Shown here: in pieces, positions 13,201-23,024 of the stretch
How the letters are laid out: the number at the start of each line of letters is the position of its first letter
Position numbering within the stretch: the stretch's first letter is position 1
From: Smittia aterrima
Taxonomy: Eukaryota > Arthropoda > Insecta > Diptera > Chironomidae
DNA length: 64,000 bases
Direction: 5' to 3'
NCBI GenBank assembly: GCA_033063855.1
Contig: CP093831.1
Span: 13,454,001-13,518,000 of the forward strand
The notes under the pieces: generated by a model
Seen by the model: the letters and a program-made list of their open reading frames with translations, nothing else
Told to the model about the DNA's origin: nothing
Databases searched by the model: none
Program-made: the position numbers and the translations under genes

Positions 13201-15093
13201 AAAGCAAACGAGATTTCCCCCGCGCTCAATCTCCATTGCATTCACTCGTGTTCTGTGGGCAAAGGAAAATTCTTTTTCGATATTTTTAAAAATATACAAA
13301 ACGCGAGAACCGCCAGCAACAAAAAAAAAAGAAGTATAAAACCGAAAATGATTTCAGCGACGAAATTGGCAAACAAAATGAAAAAAAAAAAATGTTTTTG
13401 CAGAAAGCGAAACAAAAATCGATGTCACTAAATGTATTTAGTTTCGTACGAGAATTGCACAACCGAGAACGCACCAGCGACGAAAGGAAAGAGGAAAACC
13501 ATCAGTCGAGTTCACTGTCAACTTTCAAACTCAGAGTGTAATAAAGACTTTGATTTACTTTACACGACGAAATTCGCGAAATATTTTATTTTCCTCGAGG
13601 AAAATTGTCACTTGCTTTCACACTGCGCTGTCCGCAACGCCGGTTTCTATAAAAATTGTCCACGCGAAAAATAAATCTTGAGCGAAAAATAAATCGGCGC
13701 TCAATTCATCCACGACTGAAACATCGCGGCCTTCTCTGTGAACAATTTATTTGCGACTGAAATGTGTGGCATCAACAGAATATAAAAAGTTGTGTATAAT
13801 TTCAAACTCGTTCGTTTTGTGGCTTGTTTCTTTCCATTCTCGTCGGCTTTGACTATGTGAGCGAATTTTAAAGAGCTGCGGATACGACATTTTAAAATTT
13901 CAGTGTTGCCCGCTGAGAAACACGAGCGGATTTTGGATAATGCAGTTGCTATGCAGTTAGCGGATTAGGGATTTTCTTTTGCAATCCTTTGATATTTCGG
14001 TGGAAACACTAAAAACTTTTGCGCAAAGTTCTCAGAGAGCGATTAACCAACACAAACGAAAATCACGCAAATCTGAGAGAGAGAACAACGAAACTTCTCC
14101 ACAGCGATTGGCGATTTTTCGCGAGTCGCGGAGCTTCATCGAAAAGAAATCTTAAAATTCATTAAAAAAAAGTTTCTAAGCGATTCAAATAAATTCTTAC
14201 AAAACGGAGTGGTCTGTTGTGACCAAGGTATAGGCGAAGCACACGTAAAAAAAATTAGAATGAAACGTCAGGAAACGAACTAAGTCGCATGCGAAATTTA
14301 TTATCGACCATTTGCCTTCCTTTCCTGTTTTAATTTTCTTCTCCCCCTTAGGCCGTCCAGTGCTTATTAGAATTAGATTTTTTTTTTGTTACTTTCGTTG
14401 TCGTTTCTTGTTTTTTTTTCTTGTCATCCGTGCACATGCTGACGGATATAAGCCGGTCATGACATGAAAGCAATAAAAATTCAACTAAACGGCAATAAAT
14501 ATTTCGCGGATTTATAATGATCCTCGGATTAAAAGTTTAATCTAAATTTGGTAAAATGATCCCAAGGAATTCAGGAGAAATTTGCATAATTTTAACTTCT
14601 GTAACAAGAATCGTTTTGTGTCGAAACATTATAAAATATTGTTTCATTATGGAGCGAATAGAAATGTGAAGCGAATGTGAGGAGAAAATTGAAATACGAA
14701 AATAAAATTGACCTTGAAACAATGTGCAAAGTCTCGAGAGAAGCAAATGGAAACCGTGGATCTGAAGAGAACTAAGAATTGAGAATGTATTTCCCTTCCT
14801 TCTTCTGTTCGTGTTTTCTAATAACTCAAACATCATGATCGTCTTCGGTTTTGTTACATTTTATGCTCGTCTTCGTCTCTTTATGTTACGATCGCTGCAG
14901 TCTCGTGGTCGCGTTTTCATTTCTCTACACACGATGAATGTTTGTTTACTATTCCGATTGCGATGAGGCGAGAGGGAAGAGAAAGAGACGCTCTGATATC
15001 CCATAACAAACGGCATCATGTTGGACGATTAAAGCGACATGAAAATAACATAAATAGCGTTGCTCTCGAATGCCACACATTTGCCTTTCAGGA

Positions 15094-15109
15094 AAGAGAG
15101 AGAGAGAGG
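15094..15109. repeat. (GA)n microsatellite
   Basis: A perfect AG dinucleotide run of about 16 bases. In insects such GAGA stretches can bind GAGA factor in promoters, but nothing else marks a promoter here. Confidence 0.7.
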
Positions 15110-17027
15110 AGTGACTCGAAGCGTTGAGCCTATTAATAGAATCTCACAAGAAAATGGAAGTCCATTAAAGAAAGCCAACGGGTTGAAAAGGGGACAGCTC
15201 ACAAGTCACATGCCTTAAGGTGAAAAATATTATTGGCATCGCAAAGAAATCTTTTTTCTTAAAATCTCTCGCTCGTTAGAAGGGATCCAAACTTATGTCA
15301 TCTCAAAAATGATTTCAATCGGACAAAAAGTCGATGGAGAGTATCTTTGCTTTGACTTTAAACATCTCGCCCTACTTCTATGGAAAGAACAAGCTTTGAA
15401 GCTGCTGAGAAAATTAAAATGTAGAGCCAGCAGAATAGTTTCTTTTATCTTCTTCTTCCCACAAGACTGCTGAGGCGAGGAGAATAAAAGTAAGCGCTGT
15501 TGAAATAACCTTGAAAAGCACTAACCAACATTTGTATAAGAACTAAAATACCTCAAGAGACTCGCTCTCTTTCCTCCTCAGCATCCATCTCATCTTGCAA
15601 AATGAAAACGAGTTTTTGCTGTTCTGCCTTACATCTTGATGATGTTTTAGGAGACATTAGCGGATGAGAGACATAACATCATCTTGTGATAATGGCTGAG
15701 CAATTTGTAATCGAGCGGGCCAAATGTTAATTCTCACTAATGCCCAGCAACCCGATGACAGAGGAAAAAGCAAATTAGATGAGAGAGTCCCAATAGTGGT
15801 TGTAAACTTTAATGAGCTTGAGATCTCATCCGCTGATGATCTTTAAAAGAGCCGTCAATTATTTTCATCCCGAATGACACAGCTCTATCGATTGCAGCGA
15901 GAAAAGGTCAGGAACGGAATAAATTAAAAGATATTTTCGTGAATGTCATGAGCCGGATTAGAATTTATCCATTCTAGATGCTAATTTGCGGAAGTGAAGG
16001 CCGGGCGATAAACATCTTGTAGAACTGGCATTTACTGGATTCGAAAGAACACGCGCGCGAGAATTTTGCAAATAATCAAAGAGTTTAAAATGTCGAAGAC
16101 ACCAGTTTTAATTTGATTTATTGTCTTTTCAAGGCAGCCCGCGAGAGATGTTACAGTTCTCAAGGCAGAGCCATCAGGAGAATGAATAACAAGCGGTGTA
16201 AGACGAAGACAAGCCGACATCAAAAGATGATTTAGTGCCAGAAAAGCGAGCTCTAAAATCATATTTGTTTTATTTTTAAATCGACAACCATCGTCATTAG
16301 AAATTTCTTTTTTGTGTTGGTCGATATTTTCGCATAGAGCTGAATCAGCTTTCGTTTACGCATCGACGTCATCACTTTCGTATTCTTAAGCTCACAATAA
16401 GCAACGAAGCTTTATTATAAGGCAGTAGCAATGTTATTATGAGCCAACCATAAATTAGGAAACCACCACAAGTAGCAAGAGCGATCGATCACCCCCGAGA
16501 CGAAAATAATTTGCTAACAAACCTTTTTCACATCAAGATGCGTCAATTATTCAGGGAGACAAGTCGACAATCAAAAACGAAGTTTGTTGTTTTTTGATGT
16601 CATGCGGGAACGCAAAAAAAAAGAGAAAAAGAAACGCAAGATTTTTTGTTCTTTTCTATGATCCGAGCAGTGGTTGCAGGAAGTCGTCACAAGGAAACGG
16701 ACACGCAACTTGGATCAGTTTAATTTCTTTTCACCAATTCCTTCACATTCTTTCTCTTCTTCATCTTTCTGATTTTCGGCGTTTCGCTTTTCTTTTCCGT
16801 GAACATATTTCTTCTTTCAGTTTTTTTTTCTTTCAATTTGGGCGAGTAAATCGAGGCTGCCGAAGAGAAAGTGAGAGGAATCGGCCGAGAAGAACTCAAA
16901 AAGTCATCAGGAGGACAATTCAGATGAATTGCGTCATTGCTCACCAGCGGGCAGTTGTCTGCCCTTATTATAAGATGAGTCAATCAGCCAAAATGAGTAT
17001 AAATTAGAAGGCAGACACTTCACTCAC

Positions 17028-17040
17028 CATTTGAGTCCAT
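17028..17040 (-). CDS. usp: Candidate alternative (B-type) first coding exon of usp
   Basis: On the minus strand an ATG at 17040 opens MDSN plus one base, followed at once by a consensus donor gtgagtg. The phase (1) is exactly that needed to join usp exon 2 at 357, giving MDSNG-LDPALIQ. Mosquitoes and moths are known to make two USP isoforms that differ only at the extreme N-terminus, one of them shorter. The exon is only 13 coding bases long, so the evidence is the ATG, the donor strength, the phase and the gene context. It could instead be a chance match or part of a 5' UTR exon. Confidence 0.45.
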
Positions 17041-17505
17041 AATTTTTATTTTTTGTTTTGTTTTTGCTTGCGCGATGTGTGAAAAATATTTTTCTTCGTT
17101 CCTTCACTTTTCTAGTGGGTCTGTCACATTGAATCCATCAAATTTTCACTAAATGTCTTTCACTTGACTCAATCGAGCCTGAGTTGCGCATCTTAACTTT
17201 GATTTCAATCCGTTTTCACAAAGATTTATGGCGATTTTCACTTCAACAAAATTCCGATGCAATTTTCGAAGTTTTCATACCGCTTCCATCTCACACCGGA
17301 GGGTAATGATCTTGTCCATAATTTTAGTGAAGATTGTGATCTCGTTTAGACTTGGAAACATTAGTTAAAGGATTTCAAGCCGCTCACTTACGAATTGCTG
17401 TAGCACTTCTTGCATCACTTCTGCTTCATTTTTTTTCTTTTCTTTGCCTCATTCGACGACTTTATCTTTTCTCGTCGATTCGTAAAATATTGAAAATAGT
17501 GTAAA
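17041..17505. promoter_or_regulatory. Presumed bidirectional promoter between usp-B and the DNAJB12/14-like gene
   Basis: The candidate usp alternative exon (minus, ATG 17040) and the DNAJ gene (plus, ATG 17506) are divergent and 465 bp apart. Both 5' UTRs and any promoter must fit in this interval. No TATA box is obvious. The call depends on the usp exon being real. Confidence 0.35.
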
Positions 17506-18985
17506 ATGACGATCATAGAAGGTAATGTCGACGCTTCTGAACAGTGCTACGATCTTGCTAGCACTTACATTCGTCAAGGAAACTTCGAGAAAGCTGAAAA
17601 GTTATTGGAGAAGGCTCTGAAATTGTATCCGAGCAATAAAAAAGCTGAAATTCTTCAAAAGAAACTCAAGGATGGAGAATTTGCAAATCGAGCAAACGCA
17701 TCGAGTACAGACAGTGCTCCTCGTAGACGACCGACAACGGCTCCATCAAAGCCAGAAGAACCGAAGCTCGGCGAGGACTACACATCTGATCAATTGGAAT
17801 CAGTGACGAAATTAAAGAAGTGAGTTTTGCAATAGCTACGCAAGTGATTTTCATGTTTACATTATGACGTCGTTACAGGTGTAAGGATTATTATGAAGTT
17901 CTTGGTGTCACCAAAGAGTCAACGGACTCTGAGATCAAGAAAGCTTACAAGAAGCTCGCTCTACAGATGCATCCAGATAAAAACAAGGCACCAGGATCTG
18001 TCGAAGCCTTCAAAGCAATTGGGAATGCTGTTGCTGTCTTGACTGATCCTGAGAAAAGAAAAGCTTACGATTTATACGGAAAAGATGAGCCAACGTCAGG
18101 ACTTCGTCGTAATAACTTCAACCACAGCGGATTCAGGACACACGAATACGCTTATGCAAGAGGCTTCGAGTCAGAGTTTACAGCTGAAGAGCTCTTCAAC
18201 ATGTTTTTCGGTGGTGGATTCCCTCAACAGCAAGCTCAGACACGTTATCGTCGCTATAATCATCAGCATGAAGCCCAAAATGTAACAACCAATCTAATTT
18301 AAATTGCTAATTGATTTGACATTTCTGTTTTCGCAGGGACAATCGAGCCTAGCTTTCGGTTTAATTTTGCTCTTCATTATCGTGTCAATGCTTTCAACTT
18401 TCTTCACTTCAGATCCGATGTACAGCTTGTCTCCAAGCTCGTAAGTTATAATTTTTTCATGAGTCAACAAACGACTAACGATTATCTCTGTTTGGGTTAA
18501 AGTCAAGTATACAGGTGCCAAGTACATGGAGATCGAGAACGTCAATTCAAAAATTACTTGAACAAAAATTTGCTTGAACAAAAAAATTTGCTTGAACAAA
18601 AAATTTGCTTGAACAAAATTATCTCTGTTTGTTTGTTTTAGCAAATATCCTATCGAGCGTAAAACATTGAATCATCGCATTTCTTATTATGTCAAAGAGA
18701 ATTTTGGAACGGAATATCAAGGATCACTTGGAAGGCTTGAGAGTGCAGTAGAGGAAGAGTACATAGTCAATATGAAAAGGGCTTGCTTTAGTGAAAAGAA
18801 TTATCGTAAGTCATTCAATATTTGGAGCATTCTTCAAGTCTTTCTAATGATTTCTTCTTTTAGGTGAAGCCATGATGTCCAGAGCTCGAAGTTTTGGGAG
18901 TAGGACGCAGTACGCAACAGCTCAAGCTCTAAAAACGCCAAGCTGCGATGCGTTATACAAACTCGGGGTCTCTGGACGTTTCTAA
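17506..18985 (+). CDS. DnaJ homologue, DNAJB12/DNAJB14 type (ER membrane J-protein)
   Basis: Type II J-protein of the ER membrane, expected to recruit cytosolic Hsp70 for ER-associated degradation of membrane proteins. Five exons: 17506-17819, 17879-18281, 18337-18440, 18642-18805 and 18864-18985, all GT-AG with consistent phases, giving 368 residues. An N-terminal TPR-like helical hairpin (about 10-50) precedes the J domain (about 106-170) with the HPD motif at 136-138. A Gly/Phe-containing stretch (FFGGGF) follows, then one transmembrane helix (about 244-262, FGLILLFIIVSML). The C-terminal part (KYPIERKTLNHRISYYV..) matches the DUF1977 region specific to DNAJB12/14. Length and domain order fit the family (about 370 residues). 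An AATAAA lies at 19252. Intron 3 carries a small tandem array. Confidence 0.92.
18557..18620. repeat. Tandem array, 16-18 bp unit, in intron 3 of the DNAJ gene
   Basis: Four head-to-tail copies of cttgaacaaaaatttg (16, 18 and 17 bp, plus a truncated 13 bp copy) differ mainly in the length of the A run. The array ends about 20 bp before the intron 3 acceptor at 18641. A 14-bp direct repeat (attatctctgtttg) flanks the larger segment at 18481-18494 and 18618-18631. Confidence 0.9.
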
Positions 18986-19251
18986 ATATTTTTCGATCTC
19001 TTGATATTTCTCGTGTTATAAATTTTGTAAGCTGTAGCAGTTTGAACGGCTAATCGCCTTTCTATTTTGAACTTGGCTTAAAAGACATTACTCGATGATT
19101 TGAATCACTTTTACGTATGTAGTCAAATTTCCTCAAAGATCCTTCGTTACTCGATTGCGAGAGAGCTGGTTTTTAAAAAAGTTATTTTATTTTATTCTCT
19201 GCAGTTGCAGCAAACTGATTGAGATTTAATTGTGAGAAAATGGTCACGGAA

Positions 19252-19257
19252 AATAAA
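19252..19257 (+). terminator. Polyadenylation signal of the DNAJ gene
   Basis: AATAAA 267 bp after the stop codon, in an A-rich stretch. It is the best candidate signal before the next gene. Confidence 0.55.
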
Positions 19258-19432
19258 ACATTATTACACCAAAGTACATTTAATCTTATCTCCTTTCAAT
19301 TCAATTTAATCGCTCTAATTCACGAAATGAATTTTAAAAGTTTTAACGACAAGTGGATGGGCAAATTCAAATATTTTTTCTCGTGAGACTTGACTTCATT
19401 TGTTTCTTAAAAATAAATTTTCTCTCCTGGAA

Positions 19433-19821
19433 ATGGCTGCTGAAGGGATTTCGGACCAGCAAAAGCGAGTCCTTGAGCTCCGCAAGGAGTTTTTGACGAA
19501 GATTAACAATCCGTATCGTCATATGACAGCGGAGGGAGGAACTGTCGTAAGTATTTCTTGACTCTGCTCCTTGATTAGATAATTTCTCCAAACACAACTT
19601 TTTTTTAGTTCGATCCAGCAATTTATCGATTCCAAGCTATGCGTGTTAACCACTACGAGCACTTCAAGCCAACAACCAGATCGTTCCGAGTCGGATTCTT
19701 CACAGTCGTCTTTCCGATCCTCTTCTTTGCTATGGCTTTCAAATATGAGCGTGACACTAGAGAAGAGAAATTCCGAACTGGCCAGGTCGCTTACAAAGAT
19801 CGTCTCTTCAAGTTTATCTAA
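19433..19821 (+). CDS. ND-B15: NADH dehydrogenase (complex I) 1 beta subcomplex subunit 4 (NDUFB4/B15)
   Basis: Accessory subunit of mitochondrial complex I, in the inner membrane. Two exons, 19433-19546 and 19609-19821, joined in phase 0, give 108 residues. Family hallmarks: NPYRHMTAEGGTVFDPAIYR in the first half, then the RVNHYEHFKPTTRSFRVG stretch, one transmembrane helix (about 63-81, GFFTVVFPILFFAMAF) and a conserved tail (FRTGQVAYKDRLFKFI). The length is close to other insect orthologues. It faces TRAPPC5 tail-to-tail; the stop codons are only about 80 bp apart. Its AATAAA is at 19864. Confidence 0.95.
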
Positions 19822-19863
19822 ATATTTTGTGAAAGAAATTTGCTAGTTGCTCGGGAAGTTATA

Positions 19864-19869
19864 AATAAA
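19864..19869 (+). terminator. Polyadenylation signal of NDUFB4
   Basis: AATAAA 42 bp after the stop. The transcript end should fall at or inside the convergent TRAPPC5 3' end (stop at 19902-19904). Confidence 0.75.
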
Positions 19870-19900
19870 AGAAAAAGCTTTCTGTGGATTCTTAAGATTC

Positions 19901-19906
19901 TTTATT
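19901..19906 (-). terminator. Polyadenylation signal overlapping the TRAPPC5 stop codon
   Basis: On the minus strand the end of the frame reads GAATAAAG. The stop TAA (19904-19902) lies within AATAAA (19906-19901), so the 3' UTR may be very short. Confidence 0.6.
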
Positions 19907-20520
19907 CCAATTGCTTATCACGAGAAATAACAAAATCCTCGAATTTGCACATATAGGTTGTTCCCTTGTGATAATGAGTTGTGACTTTGCATGGGAATCC
20001 TGAGAGTGTAAGTACAGCTTCGATGATTCCAGCTAGGAATGTTGCTCCATTGAAAGATCCTTTGTCTTTAGGAACTGAAATGTATTTGTTCACGACTGGA
20101 TCTGTCTCAATGATGTAGTAAGTTCTTTCGTCATCATTTGCATGCTCGAGCTTATCAATCTCCTTACCAAAGAGAGTCTAGAAAAAGAAGTTTTTAATTA
20201 ACTGGAGCAGGAAATTGTTTTCTTCATCTCACCTTCCATAAAGTCGTTTTAATAAACAGTAACATGTTGATCAGCTTCGTTTCTCTTTTCGAATTCTTCT
20301 CTCGAAAGACATAAAGGTCCAACAATCTAGATCCAACATCGTAACCAAGAGAATGAATTTTCTCAGATAAGTCAGCAACTGAAGCTGACGATTTTTGCGA
20401 ATACTGAATAATCTCCGAAAAAACTAAAGCGAACATCGTGAGCGACACTTCATTCTTGCCTTTAGTTAAGCTTTTATCAAGAATTGAGCTCTTGTTTGAT
20501 CTTAGATTTGATAAATTCAT
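19902..20520 (-). CDS. Trafficking protein particle complex subunit 5 (TRAPPC5/Trs31)
   Basis: Core TRAPP subunit of the Bet3-like fold, part of the guanine-nucleotide exchange and tethering complex for Rab1/Ypt1 at the ER-Golgi interface. Exons 20520-20233 and 20177-19902 (57 bp intron, phase 0) give 187 residues. The N-terminal ILDKSLTKGKNEVSLTMFAL, the central SLGYDVGSRLLDLYVFRE and the C-terminal GTTYMCKFEDFVISRDKQLE segments are characteristic of the family. The usual length is about 185-190. The start at 20520 is the only suitable ATG. The gene is divergent from SNAPC3 by about 100 bp. Its stop codon lies inside a polyadenylation signal. Confidence 0.94.
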
Positions 20521-20644
20521 TTTTCGAAACTTTTCAAAACAAACTAAGAGACCGCGGAGTGTCAGTCTATCACTTTAAAAAAGAAAAGTGGGCTTGAGTC
20601 GAAGTGCGAACAGTTTGTTTATGTTTTCCTCTAAAATATTAAAT
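20521..20644. promoter_or_regulatory. Compact bidirectional promoter TRAPPC5 / SNAPC3
   Basis: The divergent start codons are 20520 (minus) and 20621 or 20645 (plus). The 100-124 bp between them must hold both promoters and both 5' UTRs. No TATA box is seen. Confidence 0.7.
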
Positions 20645-21724
20645 ATGGATCACATCTATAAAACAAAGGACTACAAAGTCTATAATATTAAAGATGAAGT
20701 CGAGAAACTTAGAGCAAGTGTGGTTGCAAGTGAAATGCCTTTGGAGTTTAATGAAATCGCAACGAAAGTCGGAATTTCATTTGAAAAACTGATGGAAACT
20801 TCTTTGGATATTTGTGGTTCTTTTCAAGACTTTGGACCGGATCAGCCAAGTAATTCATCGCCGCCCTTTTCCTCATTTCCTACTGAAGCACTGGAGTTGA
20901 ATGTAGTTAAAACGATTCGTGAGGGAAACTTTGTCTTTAAAGAGCCTCGAGTGAAAGACGTCTCCAAAATTCCACCGAAAACCGGTGAAATCCTTAAATC
21001 TAACTTGAAACTGTTTGAAGAATCGGTCGTAACAGTTCGATTCTACGAGCCATTCCAATATACACCAAGCATGAAGAATCAACCGCGCTTTCATCAGGAA
21101 TATCACGTACTTGGATCAAACCTGTTAACTGATCTCCGAGATAAATTCTACTGTCATTGCAATAACGGACCTTTCTTTGACATCAGCGATGATCCTCACA
21201 AAGAACTAAAAATCGAGTCAAACAGTAATCCTGGATTCTTCTTTATACATGACACTTTCTACAATGACACAAGAAACCCAAAGAACTGTGATTACTCGGA
21301 AATCATTCGCAATTGGTTTAAACGAATCGATTACGCCAGAGAATTCAAAACTGGATTAATGGAGCAGACAAAGTTCGAAGATCTTAATATTAGAATTGGC
21401 TATCCCTGCGTGTATCAACATCACGGAGCTTGTGAACACATATTTTGCATTACCAGTGTTGATCTTCTTGATCAATCTTATAGTCAACAGTCTTCTGATT
21501 ATCCTCGAATCGTCGCCTCGGGCAGAAAACGATCAACACTCTGCGATATTTGTGCTCAATCCGATGCGTCCTACCTAGTCACCAACTGCAGTATTCACGT
21601 CAAGGATCCAATGCGTGTCTGTTATGGCTGTTTCTTCGCACTGCATTACGAAAAAGATGGGATTACAAAGACTTGCAGCTTCAATGCATATAAAATCTTT
21701 AGTGTTCGTCCTGAAAATGGCTAG
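20645..21724 (+). CDS. snRNA-activating protein complex subunit 3 (SNAPC3 / PBP-beta, Pbp49-like)
   Basis: Subunit of the SNAPc/PBP complex that binds the proximal sequence element of snRNA promoters for RNA polymerase II and III. Single exon, 359 residues from ATG 20645, which has A at -3 and G at +4. An in-frame ATG at 20621 has a poor context and would add 8 residues; anything upstream lacks an ATG. The C-terminal zinc-binding region is diagnostic: YPCVYQHHGACEHIFCIT, then CDIC, a Cys/His pair, and CYGCFFALH close to the end. The middle part (HQEYHVLGSNLLTDLRDKFYC) is also typical. An AATAAA lies at about 21762, only about 90 bp before the next start codon. Confidence 0.9.
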   Translation: MDHIYKTKDYKVYNIKDEVEKLRASVVASEMPLEFNEIATKVGISFEKLMETSLDICGSFQDFGPDQPSNSSPPFSSFPTEALELNVVKTIREGNFVFKEPRVKDVSKIPPKTGEILKSNLKLFEESVVTVRFYEPFQYTPSMKNQPRFHQEYHVLGSNLLTDLRDKFYCHCNNGPFFDISDDPHKELKIESNSNPGFFFIHDTFYNDTRNPKNCDYSEIIRNWFKRIDYAREFKTGLMEQTKFEDLNIRIGYPCVYQHHGACEHIFCITSVDLLDQSYSQQSSDYPRIVASGRKRSTLCDICAQSDASYLVTNCSIHVKDPMRVCYGCFFALHYEKDGITKTCSFNAYKIFSVRPENG

Positions 21725-21852
21725 CCCTTCAAAGTAGGGAACTTAATCTGTGATTGGACATAATAAAAGTTTACACACACCTTGTAAAATATTCCAGTCT
21801 TTCATCTGACGTTCAAGGAGTAAGTCGCAAATTTTACTTTCGAAAAATCAAA

Positions 21853-22941
21853 ATGGAGGTCAAGTGCTTCTACATTCATATTGGCTCATGGCCTGAAGCA
21901 AAAAACGAGTTGTACACATGCGTTGTGAACTCAGCCAACATCACTGAGCCCCTAACAAGAATTGAGAAGTTCGATGGAGTTCATCTTGAGGGACATAACA
22001 ACAAAAACGTCAAAGCACTTCAGTTCCTCAACTGCGTAGTCGAGTTCGTTCCTCGTTATTTACATCGCACGTTTCCTAACTTGGAGAGACTTCAATTTTA
22101 CGGTTGTGGATTGAAAGAGATCTGCCGACTCGATCTAGTTGGACTTGAAAAGCTTCGTGGCTTGGCTGTAAATAAATCGAAGTTAAAAACGCTTCCTGAC
22201 GATTTGTTGGTTAGAATGCCACACTTAACTCGAATCGTCTTCGTCGAAAGTGACATCGAGTTCGCTACTTCCAAGCTGTTGGATCCTGTTTTGAATAAAC
22301 CAGTTTCTTTCATCGATCTGAGACAGAACAAATCCATCGATGCAACTTACAACATTTATAACTATTCAGCTGCAAAGGCAAAACCTTGGCTTGGGCGACT
22401 CATCGATGCAAAATGCAAGCCTGCGATCCCAAAGCATACAGCCAAAGTATCTCACTTTCCATTAAAAGATTTATGGACAACTGAGGAACATTCGGATGTT
22501 GTGATCAAAGTTGGCGAAAAATCTTTCAACGTTCACAAAAGCGTCCTTGCAATGCGCTCTAAGACATTCGCAAAAATATTCGAAGTTGAAAGCGAAGCAA
22601 CTGAGATCATCATTAAAGACTTCAGCGAGGAAGCAGTCGAGACTCTCTTGAAATTCATTTACATCGGAGTTTTAACAGAAACATCAAATGCCAGAGAGAA
22701 CTTGTCGTTGGCTTCTAAGTTCCAAATAGAAAAAATGAAATCCACAAGTGAGAAGATTTTGCTCGATGAACTTGACAACGAAAATGCATTCGAACTCTTC
22801 CTCTTTGCTCATCGCTACGATTGCAAAAATTTGATGAAAGAAGCTTTTCATGTAATCGATTCGATGGTCCCAAAAAGTCTTCCAGGAAACTTGATGTACG
22901 AGCCTAAGGAAGTGATGGAAATGAACAGACTTCTTAAGTAA
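21853..22941 (+). CDS. Leucine-rich-repeat / BTB-POZ fusion protein
   Basis: Single exon, 362 residues from ATG 21853; the frame is open for 33 codons upstream but without an ATG. Residues about 40-150 form irregular LRRs (ALQFLNCVVEFVPRYL, LERLQFYGCGLKEI, LRGLAVNKSKLKTLPDDLL, LTRIVFVESDIEF). Residues about 205-310 form a BTB/POZ domain (HSDVVIKVGEKSFNVHKSVLA.., DFSEEAVETLLKFIYIG), followed by a BACK-like helical tail. SPOP-like BTB domains usually act as Cul3 substrate adaptors with MATH or Kelch recognition domains; here LRRs would be the recognition part. There is no signal peptide, so a cytosolic or nuclear location is inferred. No named orthologue is recognised. The AATAAA is at 23019. 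Confidence 0.85.
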   Translation: MEVKCFYIHIGSWPEAKNELYTCVVNSANITEPLTRIEKFDGVHLEGHNNKNVKALQFLNCVVEFVPRYLHRTFPNLERLQFYGCGLKEICRLDLVGLEKLRGLAVNKSKLKTLPDDLLVRMPHLTRIVFVESDIEFATSKLLDPVLNKPVSFIDLRQNKSIDATYNIYNYSAAKAKPWLGRLIDAKCKPAIPKHTAKVSHFPLKDLWTTEEHSDVVIKVGEKSFNVHKSVLAMRSKTFAKIFEVESEATEIIIKDFSEEAVETLLKFIYIGVLTETSNARENLSLASKFQIEKMKSTSEKILLDELDNENAFELFLFAHRYDCKNLMKEAFHVIDSMVPKSLPGNLMYEPKEVMEMNRLLK

Positions 22942-23018
22942 TCTCTGAAATGAACAACAAAATCTTCTCAAAATAATTCCTTTAAAAGCAATGAAACTCG
23001 AAATGAATTTATAATTGA

Positions 23019-23024
23019 AATAAA
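23019..23024 (+). terminator. Polyadenylation signal of the LRR-BTB gene
   Basis: AATAAA 78 bp after the stop codon. Confidence 0.7.

Larger units (their letters stand above)
10187..17027. other. 5' flank of usp exon A / intron of the B isoform, no gene recognised
   Basis: About 6.8 kb with no supported coding exon. It includes a (GA)n microsatellite at 15094-15109 and many short homopolymers. If the 17028-17040 exon is real, this stretch is intron for that transcript and contains the promoter of the A transcript near its left end. Open frames of up to about 139 codons are present but have no domain or splice support. Confidence 0.55.

Noticed and set aside
18294..18644. Minus-strand frame of 116 codons with a repeated FVQANFLFKQIF-like sequence
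   Set aside because: It is just the antisense reading of the tandem array and intron/exon sequence of the DNAJ gene.
20588..20620. N-terminal extension of SNAPC3 starting at 20588
   Set aside because: The codon there is GTG, not a normal eukaryotic start; ATGs at 20621 and 20645 follow.
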